DNA of 64,000 nucleotides, from positions 22,569 to 86,568 of the forward strand of contig JAVKOQ010000220.1 of the NCBI GenBank assembly GCA_031835245.1, read 5' to 3'. A program made the translations under genes and the position numbers. Numbering within the stretch: the first letter of the stretch is position 1; the number at the start of each line of letters is the position of its first letter. The notes beneath the pieces are model-generated. The model was not told the DNA's origin and searched no databases. It saw only the letters and a program-made list of their open reading frames with translations. The DNA is from Balamuthia mandrillaris. Taxonomy: Eukaryota > Discosea > Longamoebia > Balamuthiidae. Positions 11,849-25,702 of this stretch are shown in pieces.

Positions 11849-11968
11849 AGGAAGCTGGCACGAACCCGCAACGACAAGTTCTTTGGGATCTTCCGAAGGG
11901 TCGTACGTGGAGGAGACGCCCCCACCGTCTTCTCGTGAATACGAACGACCTCTCACCAGCCCTCTCAT
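7758..11968 (-). CDS. C2 - transmembrane - SMP - MABP protein (membrane-contact lipid transfer, predicted)
   Basis: Twelve exons (11968-11866, 11730-11689, 11574-11242, 11087-10051, 9947-9624, 9542-9402, 9328-9224, 9160-9047, 8973-8851, 8753-8639, 8570-8026, 7874-7758) sum to 1033 codons (1032 residues). N-terminal C2-type domain at about 30-155 (ELVVAVLCAKEL, KKTYNPIWAQFFRM, LTIMDNEYLKDKGLG). A long polar Ser/basic linker comes next, then a hydrophobic stretch in exon 5 (VAWVCIFLVLSISVFSNIFL and onward). An SMP lipid-binding domain follows (VLRKLWSKLAQD, LSIKSWDVGDIPPVVSYIRV, LLELEAKLVSDSMKMELDAD). The C-terminal third matches a MABP beta-prism: ITDIGIID, RRAFICYRHEQGKLPITHIG, VTAITLAKGK and PPGYERITKSVTGLFSADL. 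SMP proteins tether ER to other membranes and move lipids; MABP binds acidic membranes in ESCRT-I/MVB12. The combined function is inferred. Confidence 0.82.
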
Positions 11969-12213
11969 CTTTATTTTTTTTGAGTAGCCTGATGATGATG
12001 GTCTTTCAAAAAAAAAAGTGAGGGTCTCTCTGTTTCTCAGCTGTTCACCACGGTGAATTACGTCGTCGTCCCTCTTTGAATTTTTTTGTCAATGCAACCA
12101 ATCCGCTGAATTGGATCGAATCCGATGATCTTAAATAACCTCCGTGACGACGTGGAGATAACCTTGGAAAAAAAAAAACATAGTTTACAGCTGGACAACA
12201 AGACATTTGTTGA

Positions 12214-12368
12214 TTAGGAGTGGTTGGTATTGTAGGTGGGCCTGAAAGCGGAAGCGCGGGCATCCGTGACGGAACGTCCACGATAGCTGGAAGATACTTT
12301 GGCTTTTTCTCCTTCGCCTCGCGGTGTTAACGTGCTGTTTTCCTGTTCTGTTTTTTTTTTTTTTTGGC

Positions 12369-12414
<46 letters not shown>

Positions 12415-13562
12415 AGAGTGAGTCTCGGTGTCTTCATCCTTCTTTCCTCCTTTTTTGTTGAAGGGGTCCTTTCATTACCTGCTAAGGCTGAAAAATTGAT
12501 GGTGTTCCTTCTCAACTGGTCGAAGAAACCGGAGTTGCTTCTTCCCAACTTTACAAGGCTCTCTGGCACCTCCCTTGCTTCCTTTTCCTTTTCCCTTGAG
12601 TCTTTTGTTGTGTCTTCCTGTTCTTCTTTTGATGTTGCCGTGGAGGACGATGGTACAAAGGAAGACCCTTTGCTTTTGGGCAGAGATTGGAGAGCCTCAC
12701 AATCGCCTTTGTAGGATTTGATGAATCGGAGAATGGTTGTCTTGGAGAACACTTTACTCTCGTACCAAAGCACGAATAACTTGAGTATTTTGTCTTGAAT
12801 GTCCTGAAAAAAAAAGGAGGTAAGAAGATAATGAAACGAGCACAAGCAATAGTAAGAGAGAGAAAAGAGAACACAACAAAGAACGAGATACAAGAGAAGA
12901 AATAAAGAGTAAAGTGAAAGCAAACAGAGAAGAGAAAGAGAATGAGAGAAGAGAAGCATTGAAGAAGCGAAAAGCCAAAGCCAGAGAAAAGAGGAAGTAG
13001 AGGAGGCAGGGAGAAAAGAAAAATGAGACACAAAACCTTTCGCTTATGAACTCTCTCCCAAGTGGCATTGCAGACTTCCGGCAATGCTTCTGCAAATTCT
13101 AGCACATAAGAGGACCGCGCATATTCATACCTTTGGGAAGAAAAGGAAACCAGAGGTAAGCAACAACAATAACACAAAACAAAAACAAAGTAAATCAACA
13201 AAAACGAAAGCAAAAAATAAAGAAAAATAACAAAAAAAAAATGGAAAGGGAGGTCTTTTGGGAAAAGAAAAAGAAAAAGCGAACCTAGGCTTTTCCGCAA
13301 CGTCGGAGGACTTTCGGCATATGCAATCCACAACGTAAAACCCAGCAGAAACAGCCTCCAAGTCGCAGTCCTCAATGAAGGACGTCACGGACTCTGTCAA
13401 CACCTTCGCCATCTTGGGGAAAAAATAAAGTCAACAAAAAACAAAGAAGGCCGACCAAGAATGACGTTAAGGGGGGTGGAGGAAAACCTGAATATTAGTC
13501 AACGCAAATTGGGCAATGTCCTGCAGCTTGGAGGCCGAAAGCACTTTTTTCTTCACCACCAT
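12214..13562 (-). CDS. CID-domain protein (RNA polymerase II CTD-interacting domain)
   Basis: Five exons (13562-13488, 13412-13285, 13130-13037, 12803-12479, 12347-12214) give 252 codons (251 residues). The N-terminal 150 residues form a CID of the SCAF4/8, Rtt103, RPRD1 type: LQDIAQFALTNIQ, SVTSFIEDCDLEAVSAGFYV, VVDCICRKSS, YVLEFAEALPEVC and DKILKLFVLWYESKVFSK. CIDs read phosphorylated RNA polymerase II tails in termination and 3' processing. The tail is Ser/Thr/Lys-rich with no RRM, so it resembles the short Rtt103/RPRD1 form. The final exon is weakly supported: an alternative acceptor at 12342 would end the frame at 12185. An overlapping open frame upstream (13742-13993) shows no CID similarity and was not included. 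Confidence 0.8.
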
Positions 13563-14458
13563 CTTTTCGAAAGAAAACAGTTTCTCTCGAAACATTTGCC
13601 TTCTCGCACGGTTCATCATTTTTGTTGTTTTTGATCAACAAAAAAATCTAATCGGTAACGGTTGGTGTGGTAAGGCTTCACTCCTTCACTTCTTCTTCCT
13701 TTGCAGGCCAGCACCAAAACACCAAGTGTACCCAGCAACCCCTAAAACCACCCGTAATGCAGCAAAGGTCTCTCTTTAGTGCAATAATTAATAACAGCTC
13801 GTAGAATGACGTCAAGCGCCTTGTGATAAAATTTGATGAAATTTCCCGACTTGTCCGCATAATTCTTAGGAGGAACAAATGGCTGAAAAGAAATGGCAAG
13901 GGAGTAAAGGGCAGCAAAATAGTCCCTGCGCTTCCCTGCTACTTTTAGCGGGGTAATGGAGTGTCGACTGGGACTACTGCCAAACCAAACCATTGCGCGC
14001 AGTTCAAAAGGAGAATTCTCCTAAGATCTTTCCAATGAGATGGGAAGATCTCCTCGGAGTTTTATAATAGCCAATCGCCATTCGATATGACAATTTTTGT
14101 AGACATTTTTTCCCCGATTCAAAGGAAACCGGAAGAAAAGGATAAGAAGAACCGAAAACATTGGCAAACGTTATCCCTTCCTTCCCTTTTTTTCCCCCTT
14201 TGCTTTTACTGGGTCTATTCTCTCCTCCTGTTCTTTTTTTTTTTTTCGCTGTGCAAGACCAGCTGCTTGGCTTTTTTTTTGTTTCGATGAGAGTGGCGCT
14301 GTGATTTCACTTTTCGCTTGTTTTTAATTTTCTAATTTTTTTTTTGTACATTCTGTTTGCTGGCGCTTTGCAAAAACGACTCTCTAACCACCACTACTTC
14401 CCACGACTCACATTTCTAGAACCCCATCCACGTTTTTTTTTCCCAAAAAAAACGTTTT
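13563..14458. promoter_or_regulatory. Divergent intergenic region between CID and MRH genes
   Basis: About 900 bp lie between two divergent start codons, so both promoters must be here. Small palindromes include GGAGAATTCTCC near 14011 and two AGATCT sites flanking the 14024-14053 stretch. No coding exon could be tied to either gene. Confidence 0.5.
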
Positions 14459-15117
14459 ATGATGTACATTTCTCGTACTGACTCCCCAGAGAACACATTG
14501 GCTCGCTTCGTTGGCATGATGCCCCTCTCTCGCCTGCTACGACACCTCCTCCCCTCCTCCCTCTCCTCCGCCTTTGTGCGCCACGTTCTGGCCTACTGCC
14601 TCGTGGCCTTCCTCCTCTCGTCCTCCTGCCTCATGCTCCCCGTTTCTGCTGCCACTGAAGCTTCTTCTTCCTCTTCTTCCGCTTGTGCCACCTCGCATAC
14701 GTTCCCTGCCTCGGGCTTGACCTTTGACTTTGGGCCGTTGCTCCCCCTTTCTTGGACCCACACTTACTTTGTGTTCCATGCGAGGGATCCGCGAGGCAAC
14801 CTGCACTTTTGGAGGCCCTGCGGACCGCTCCGCTGCGACGCCAAGCTCTTGGAGCTGCTCGCCTACGACTCCCCCGTGGCCGTTTCTTCTTCTTCTTCTT
14901 CTCCCTTTGAGCTTGACGACTACGACGACTCCTCTCCTGCTTCCTCACCGGTTGAGGATGTGGAGGTCGCCGCCACTTCTTGCGTTTGGGTTCGTAGTTC
15001 CTTTCCCTCCCCCCTCCTTTTTTTCTTCCCTAGTTGCGCTCTTCCAGTATGGACCGTTTATAACTTCCATTGGATCACGCTTCTTTTCCTTCTCTTTCTT
15101 TTTTCTCTTTCCCCCTT

Positions 15118-15157
<40 letters not shown>

Positions 15158-15637
15158 GAAATGTCTATTACTTGGCTACACCATTGTCTGAAATGGTGCT
15201 TGGTACCTAGACGTTTCTTATTCCCCCCTTTGCCCCTCCCCTCCTCCCTCGCCCTTTGTGAAATGCGCTTGTTTGCCACTCACATTGTTTCCTCTTTCCT
15301 ATCCCCTTGTCCAAGTGTTTTTTTGTTTGTGTGTTTTTGACGTTATAGGTTGTTTGTTTTCATTTTTGTTTTTTTGGTTTGTTTGGTTGATGGTTGTGTC
15401 CGTGTTTTGTCTTGTGAGTTCTTTGATGAGAATGTTTTGTTTAGTGTTAGCGTTAGTAGCAGTTTTTTTTTTTGGTGTTTGTTGGTTTTGTTTGCGTTTA
15501 GTGTTTTCTATTTGTTATGTCCTGTTCGTTTTGTTTTTAATTTATTTATTTATTATTGGTTTGTTTCCAGCCCTTTTTCCTCACTCCTGTCCGTGCCCTT
15601 TCCTCCTCTTTCTTTTTCCTTTCTCTTTCTGTTTCTC

Positions 15638-15668
<31 letters not shown>

Positions 15669-15924
15669 TCTCCTCTATGTGTTCTATTTTGGTTGGGCGA
15701 CTACTAAACGTGAAAGTGTTCTCTTTAATCCTTTTCTTCAACAATCAACAAAATAGGTGGAAAGTGAAGGACGGTTCCTCTCAAGTGGCACGTTGGCTTC
15801 CCAAACGTGGCTTGAAGGCCGAACCTCCGAAGAAGCGGAGGGGAAGGAAGCGGCACCGGAAGTAGTGGAAGTAGAAGGCAACTTTGCCTTACGTTTTTCC
15901 TATGCTTCTCCATCTTCTTTATCC

Positions 15925-15956
<32 letters not shown>

Positions 15957-16776
15957 TGATGCTTCCTCCGCTTCTTCTCCTTCTTTACCTTCGTCCTCTG
16001 CACATTCCTCTTTATCTTCTTTTGAAGAAGATTCAAAGAGCGATCGTGCAGAAGTCAAAGGTGAAGAAGGGGCAGAACTCCTTTTATCTTCTTTCCACCA
16101 CAACAATCACTATTCCGCTTCTCTCTTGATAGATTTCATTTGTACAGAAAACAAAGAAGAAGAGCAACAACAACGGACAAACAGAAAAGAAGACGAAGAA
16201 CAAGAACGGCGACGGCGAGAAGGAGCAACAGAAGGAGATTGGCGGTTGGGACGGTTGGAAGGTTTGGAGCCTTTGTCGATGGTTGCACATGACTACCATC
16301 TCCGGTTCTACAGTCGTTATGCCTGTCCTCTTCACCGTGTGGATGCCTCCTCCTCTTCACACATGAGCAAGAGCGATAGTGGGGTGGATCCTACTGGTAG
16401 TGCGTCTTCCTCTTCTTCCTCTTCTAATTCCTCTTCCTCTGCATCCTCGGCTCGCTATGGATGGGTCATTCTCCCAAGGTAAACTCTTCCTCCTTTTTCT
16501 TTGCTTCTGCCTTTCTTGCTTCTTTTCCCTTTCACACTCCTCACAAGCGCATAAAATAATCACAGTTTATTATTCTTAACGGTGGGGTATCGAGTGGCTG
16601 TTCTCCTCTATAACAAATTTCACAGCAACCACAACGCGACGTCGGGAGATGTGTTGGACTTGGAGTTGGGACAAGAGCGCTTGTTGCTCGCGGAGACCGG
16701 CTCGTGCTCCCCCTCTTGGACTGCGATAGCTCACTATCCGCAGCACCTCTTGTCGATTCCTAGAATCATCAAATAA
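14459..16776 (+). CDS. MRH-domain type I membrane protein (mannose-6-phosphate-receptor homology)
   Basis: Three exons (14459-14989, 15757-16478, 16566-16776) sum to 488 codons (487 residues). An N-terminal signal/anchor is present (HVLAYCLVAFLLSSSCLM). The lumenal part starts FDFGPLLPLSWTHTYFVF and ends with an MRH-like signature, LLIDFICTE then YHLRFYSRYACPLH, matching the FxCxx...W/YxTxYACP pattern of M6P receptors and Atg27. Low-complexity Ser, Glu/Arg and a run of about ten His interrupt it. Exon 3 supplies a membrane span (YGWVILPSLLFLTVGYRVAV) followed by LLYNKF, the juxtamembrane pattern seen in MRH membrane proteins. A role in Golgi-lysosome sorting is the family expectation. Intron 1 is 767 bp and pyrimidine-rich. 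The last exon was chosen by phase and by the membrane span. Confidence 0.72.
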
Positions 16777-17579
16777 AGAACAAAGAGAGACCTTCATTGC
16801 TGTTGCTTTCTTCTTTTTTTTTTCAATATTCTGCTTATTCGTTGCTCTTCTTATTGTTGTTGCTTTTGCTGATAAGGCAAACTTGTTGATAGACTCAGCG
16901 TTCGTTCTCGTCTGTAATTCCTCTCTCTCTCTCTCTCTCCCCTCTCTTGTCTCTTCTTGTCTCTCTTCTCTCTTCTCTCTTCTCTCTTCTCTCTTCTCTC
17001 TTCTCTCTTCTCTCTTCTCTCTTATCTCCGTCAACTTCATTTTCAGCGAACGAAGGAACGACCCTTTTCCCCTCCCATTTCCCATCCCACAAACCAAAAC
17101 CTGGCATCCTCTCTCCTCAAATAGTTGAGCCACTTGCTAGTCCCAACAACTCCTGGACCGCGCCGGACTTGCCATTCCTGAATGAGTAAAACTCATTTTG
17201 GGAATTCACCTATCTTTTTCCGCTCCCATGCCTCTGTCTTCTCTTGGCACCAAGTTTCTTCTGCTTTCGTTAGAAAAGCAACAAGGAACATAGCCTTGGA
17301 GAAGGAGGAATGGGGGTGGAATCCCTTCTTCCAAAAAAAAAAAAAAAAAAAAAAAAAACCAGATAAACGTAGTAATGAGAAGGAAAGCAGAGAGAGATGA
17401 GCTCATAGGAAGGCAAACTTGCAAGGAACGAGAGCGATGCAAAGCACGCGGAATATGTATGTCGACGAATAAATGTTATCCGTCGACGCGTGCATTACAT
17501 GTCGACTATAATAAGAATAGTTCATCTATTAGGTTGATACAGTGTTTAGCTTAACAAACAATTACGAATAAAAAAAGAA
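16777..17579. other. Intergenic with heptamer minisatellite and GTCGAC cluster
   Basis: 16957-17024 is a pyrimidine minisatellite of period 7. 17333-17358 is a run of A. Three GTCGAC hexamers lie at 17461, 17482 and 17501, 79-119 bp upstream of the next start codon, so they are candidate promoter elements. Open frames between show no family resemblance. Confidence 0.55.
16957..17024. repeat. Period-7 pyrimidine minisatellite (TCTCTTC)n
   Basis: About nine tandem copies of a heptamer on the plus strand downstream of the MRH gene. Confidence 0.85.
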
Positions 17580-18116
17580 ATGGAAGAAAGGACATCGGCG
17601 GTGTGCCTGTTGGACTACGACTGGTTGGGTTTCGATCTGGACCACACGCTCATACGGTACTCCTTGGACAACCTCCACCAACTCTGCTACGACTGCTTCA
17701 GGAAGTACCTCATTGAGGAGGTTTGATTTTTTTTTTTTTGATTTGATATTTTTTTTCGGGTTTTTTTTTTATTTCTGTTGATCTGATTTATTTTTTTTCG
17801 ATTATATCATTTTTGATGTTTGTTTGTTTGTTTGGGTTTTTTGTGTGTGAGGTAGGCTGACTATCCCACTGACTTGCTGGACATTCCGTTGAACCAAGAG
17901 TTCATCAAGAAGGGGAACGTGGTGGACAGGAAGCGTGGCAATATCTTGAAACTGGACTATGCTGGCGTTGTTGAGGTTTCTTTCTTTCTTGCTCTCTTTC
18001 TTGTTGTTTCCCTTTTTCTTCCTTTCTTGTCGTTTGTTTTTGTTTCTTTCTTTCTCGCATGTTCGCATTCTTGTTCTCTTTCTTCTGTTCTAATGTCTGC
18101 TTTTCGCGCGCTCTTC

Positions 18117-18155
<39 letters not shown>

Positions 18156-18342
18156 CGTTGTTCTCTTCTTCTCATCGTTTGTTCACCGCTCTCTTCTCTC
18201 TTCATTCTTTTTTCACAATCAAACAGAGGGGTTACCATGGTACCAAGCCCATAACCAAAGAGGAACTGGAAAGACTTTACAAGAATGAACCTTTGGCTAA
18301 CTTTCAAGGACTTAGCACGCCCGACTGGTGGTCACTTACCAC

Positions 18343-18384
<42 letters not shown>

Positions 18385-18573
18385 CCTCCCTCCCTTCCAC
18401 ATTCCTCCTTTTTTTTTAATGTACGCTTCTTTTTTTCGCTTTCCCAAGGTTTTTCGAGGTAACGCTGGCTTGGTTGTTTGCTGTTTTAGTGGATCTGGAA
18501 GACACCAAAGGAAAGCAACATCAAGAAGAGGGTAAATTCAACATATGCACTCTCACTTGTTGCGTGCTTTCGA

Positions 18574-18615
<42 letters not shown>

Positions 18616-19763
18616 TTCTCTTCCTCTTTTATTGCTAGTCAATATTTATTATAGGGACTATCAAGGGCAGTCAGCAGTCCTGTACGATGCCCTTCTCTAT
18701 AATTTTGGGCAATGGGGCAAAGGCTGGTACTTTCCTGCTATCCAAAAAGATCCTTCCAAGTATATCTTTAAACAAACCAAGGTCTCTCGCTCTTCTTTTC
18801 TTTATGCAGTTTCTCTTTTATTGTCTCCTTTTCTTTTCTGTTTCTCAATAAGCCTTTTTATTAGGTTAGAAAATGGTTGGAGGAGCTTCGTAACGTTCAT
18901 CGGAAGCGGCTTTTCATGGTCACCAATTCCTTTCCAGAGTACCTCGAAGTTCTCGCCAACTATGCCTTTGGGGAGGATTGGCGCAGTCTCTTTGACTTTA
19001 TATCCGCTGCAGCTCGTAAGCCCAGTTTCTTCACCCAAAACAATGATTACTTTGGTTCGTACCTTTCTTTATCTATTCTTTCTTTCTAATTATTACTTTT
19101 TGTTTCCATTCTTATTTCTTCCAATAACAAAACAGAGGTTTTAGACCTGGACCTCGACTGTTGCCTCGTCTCCTCAACACCTACTACGGAACTATCCACG
19201 GATGAAATCTTTTACGGTGGCAATGCCAAAGTCCTGTTAGACTTTATGAGAAAAGAAGATGAGAAAAACAACCGCCATGCAAGAAAGCAAGGAGAGGACT
19301 ATCATCCAAAAGTGCTGTACTTTGGGGATCATCTGCAGTACGACGTCTGCATTCCGCTCAAGTTTGGTTGGCACACAGTTGCCATCGTTGAGGAGTTGGA
19401 AGAGCTCGAAAAGCTTCAAGGATTGGAGTTCCCCTCTGACCACACGCCTTACTTGCACGATGCAGAGTACGTCTTTCTTTTTGTTCCCTTTGTGTTGTCA
19501 TTCCTTTTAACCTCAATGTATGTGTTACAAAAAGGAATCATCCATGGAGTCGTCACCTGGACGATAACGCCTACTGGGGCTCGTACTTTTTTTGCGATGG
19601 CGATGGCGATGGCGACGCAAAGAAGAGGGACAGCTTTTGGTGCCAGCACATCAAGCAAGGGGCCACTCTCTACGTTCCCTCGTTGGAGCGATTCAGCTGC
19701 TTCTCTCCGGATCACACGTTCACCAACAACACCTGTTCTGCTTTTCTATCATGTAACAATTGA
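17580..19763 (+). CDS. NT5DC1: HAD-family 5'-nucleotidase-domain protein, NT5DC1-like
   Basis: Eight exons (17580-17720, 17856-17975, 18227-18342, 18449-18531, 18639-18781, 18865-19054, 19136-19466, 19535-19763) sum to 451 codons (450 residues). HAD motif I is GFDLDHTLIRYSL near residue 20 (nucleophile DxDxT). Downstream: NVVDRKRGNILKLDYAG, RLFMVTNSFPEYLEVLANY (motif II Thr) and PKVLYFGDHLQYDVCIP (motif IV GDxxxxD). The C-terminal AYWGSYFF matches the NT5DC1 end. The family (IMP/GMP 5'-nucleotidase-like phosphatases) is clear; the substrate is unknown. Exon 1 was recovered from the DBP-like LDYDWLGFDLDHT reading. Four introns carry (CT)n on the sense strand. Confidence 0.92.
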
Positions 19764-20051
19764 CCCGACTCTTATTTCACTCATCCTGTTCCTCCTCCTC
19801 CTCCTCCTCCTCCTCCTTCTCATCCTGCCCCTTCATCGAGGTTTCACACATCTCCCTCTCTTTTTTGCCGCGTACGTTTTCTTGGAAAATTTTTGGGAAA
19901 AAAAATAAATAAATAAATCGGTTCCCGCCAAAAAAACACCCAACAAACTTCACCTGCGAAAAAGGGCTGGCCAACGCGTGAAAACACCCAAAAAAAAAAC
20001 AGTTTTTTTTTTTGGATTTTATTTTGTGGGTTGTTAAAAAAAAAAAGAGAG
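19764..20051. other. Intergenic with poly-A/poly-T hairpin
   Basis: It contains a (CTC)n tract (19792-19817), AT-rich DNA, and at 19988-20016 an A-run and T-run flanked by CC and GG that can pair as a hairpin about 35-65 bp upstream of the RFC4 start. Confidence 0.6.
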
Positions 20052-20377
20052 ATGTTGTCATCATCAAAGAAACTGAAGCTTGCAGGAGCTGCGAAGAAAG
20101 AGCTCAAGAAGCCATGGGTAGAAAAATAGTTTCGTACTTTTGATTTTGTTGTTGTTGTTGTTGTTGATGATGAGGGATCCGCTTCAAGATCGTGTGTGTG
20201 TTCCTAAAAGTTGCTGACGTTCTTGATTAAAAATTTTAGCCGGCCAAAGACAGTGGATGAGGTCGCTTATCAAGAGGAAGTTGTAAATACACTAAAGAAA
20301 GCCATTCAGAACAACAACGTACGGCCCTCTTCTCTTTCTCTGTTTCTCTTTCTCTTTCTCTTTCTTTTCGTCGTTTC

Positions 20378-20421
<44 letters not shown>

Positions 20422-20646
20422 CTCACTAATCGGATTTGTAGTTGCCGCACTTGTTGTTCTATGGGCCGCCTGGCACTGGTAAAACTTCAACCATCCTCGC
20501 TGTGGCGCGTGCTCTCTATGGGTATGCTAATTTTAACTCCCTTTTCTCTGGCCTTCTTCGTTCTGTTCTCTCGTGTCTTATTCCTTCCTCCTTGGCTCTT
20601 TCTCTTTGTTGTTCTCCTCCCCCCCCCTCTCCCTCTCACTCACTTC

Positions 20647-20703
<57 letters not shown>

Positions 20704-21784
20704 CTTTATTTTTACGTCGATAACCGCAGACCAGAGTTGGTGAAGAAGAGGGTGATGGAGCTGAACGCCTCCGATGAGAGAGGCATCGGAATCATTCGCG
20801 AGAAAGTAAAGACCTTTGCTCAAGTGGCAGCTGGTAACGCCTCCAACGATGGCAGCAACGAGGGCAACAAATACCCTTGCCCTCCCTTTAAGATCATCAT
20901 TCTCGATGAGGCTGACTCCATGACCCAAGAAGCCCAAGCTGCGTTGCGACGCATCATGGAAACGTATTCTAGCGTCACCCGGTTTTGTTTGATCTGCAAC
21001 TATATCAGTCGGTTAGGCTTCTTCCTCACTTTCATATCTTCTCTCTCTCACACCTTTTTCTATGCTTTCTTCTCTTCATTTCTTCTGCCAACAAAAACGT
21101 TAACATAACAAAATAGGATCATCGACCCAATAACGTCTCGTTGTGCCAAGTTTCGGTTTAAGTTGCTGGAAGGAGACACAATGATTGCCAGACTGCAGCA
21201 CATATGCAACGAGGAGGGAGTAAAGATCGCCGAAGACACCTTGCGGACGTTGGTGTCAGTTTCGGAGGGCGACATGAGAAAGGCCATCACCACCCTACAG
21301 AGCACTCACACCCTTTTGGGCTCTCGGCAGATGACCGCTGCTGATGTGTTGAGCACGGCTGGGGTAAGCTGATCCTCTTTTTTTTCTCTCTTTGTTTTGT
21401 TTTCTGTTCTATTGTTGCATTGCTATTTTGTTTACTCCTCCTGCTACAAACACCGTTCTTCATTATTGACCTTTCATGTCATAGGTAATACCTGAAGAAA
21501 CAATGGAAAAGCTTTTGAACAACTGCAAGACAAAGAGTTTCTTTCGGTTGCAGGCAGGTGTTCAAGACGTTATGATGGAAGGATACTCTGGACATCAAAT
21601 CCTCCTTCAACTCTTTCAACACATTCTCAACAATGAGCAAGGGTTGAGCAGCGCTCAAAAGTCGGAAATAGCGATCCAACTGGCTCAAGCGGATCATCGT
21701 TTGGTGGATGGTGCAGATGAGTTTCTTCAGTTGTTGGATGTCTGCACTTCTTTGATGCGTGTCTTCACTTCTTCTTCTTCTTAA
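20052..21784 (+). CDS. RFC4: Replication factor C small subunit RFC4
   Basis: Six exons (20052-20128, 20240-20318, 20442-20521, 20730-21011, 21117-21363, 21485-21784) sum to 355 codons (354 residues). AAA+ clamp-loader subunit: [15 protein letters not shown] (RFC box II), Walker [23 protein letters not shown], Walker [12 protein letters not shown], sensor LICNYISR, and SRCAKFRF carrying the SRC arginine finger. Collar-region helices follow ([26 protein letters not shown]). Residue-by-residue it follows animal RFC4 (yeast Rfc2). It loads PCNA onto DNA in the nucleus. The Tyr of EKYRP is split by the first intron, which otherwise would read as a stop. Confidence 0.96.
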
Positions 21785-21857
21785 CCTTTCGTATTGATTG
21801 CACTCTTTTCACTCGGATTTGTTTTGCTTTTTGAGGTTTGTCTTTGTTCAACCCATT

Positions 21858-25402
<3,545 letters not shown>

Positions 25403-25702
25403 CTCTTTTTTTTTTTTTTCCTTTTTCCTTTTCCTTTTCCTTTTTTTTTTCAGTTTTGTTAAAACGAGATCACTTTGTGGTCATTTCGTGGCCGTTTTGT
25501 TCTGTGTTGCCACGTCACCGTCTTAGAAATGGGTGAACATTTTGTGCTGATTTTGTTGTCTTTCGACACGTCATATGTATTAGGTAAACTTTCAAATTAA
25601 ACTCAACCTATTATGGAATATACCCTAAAAAAGCATCTTCAGAACAACATAATATGTTTTATTGTCGACAATAGAATATTGCAACGAAGAAAAACAAAAA
25701 AG
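25403..25702. promoter_or_regulatory. Divergent promoter between Tul1-like and acid phosphatase genes
   Basis: 300 bp separate divergent start codons. It holds pyrimidine runs next to the Tul1 start and an ATTGTCGACAAT palindrome at 25661-25672, about 30 bp upstream of the phosphatase ATG. Confidence 0.5.

Noticed and set aside
13678-13993. Minus-strand open frame upstream of the CID gene
   Set aside because: The CID start at 13562 is complete without it and no acceptor/donor pair joins it in phase.
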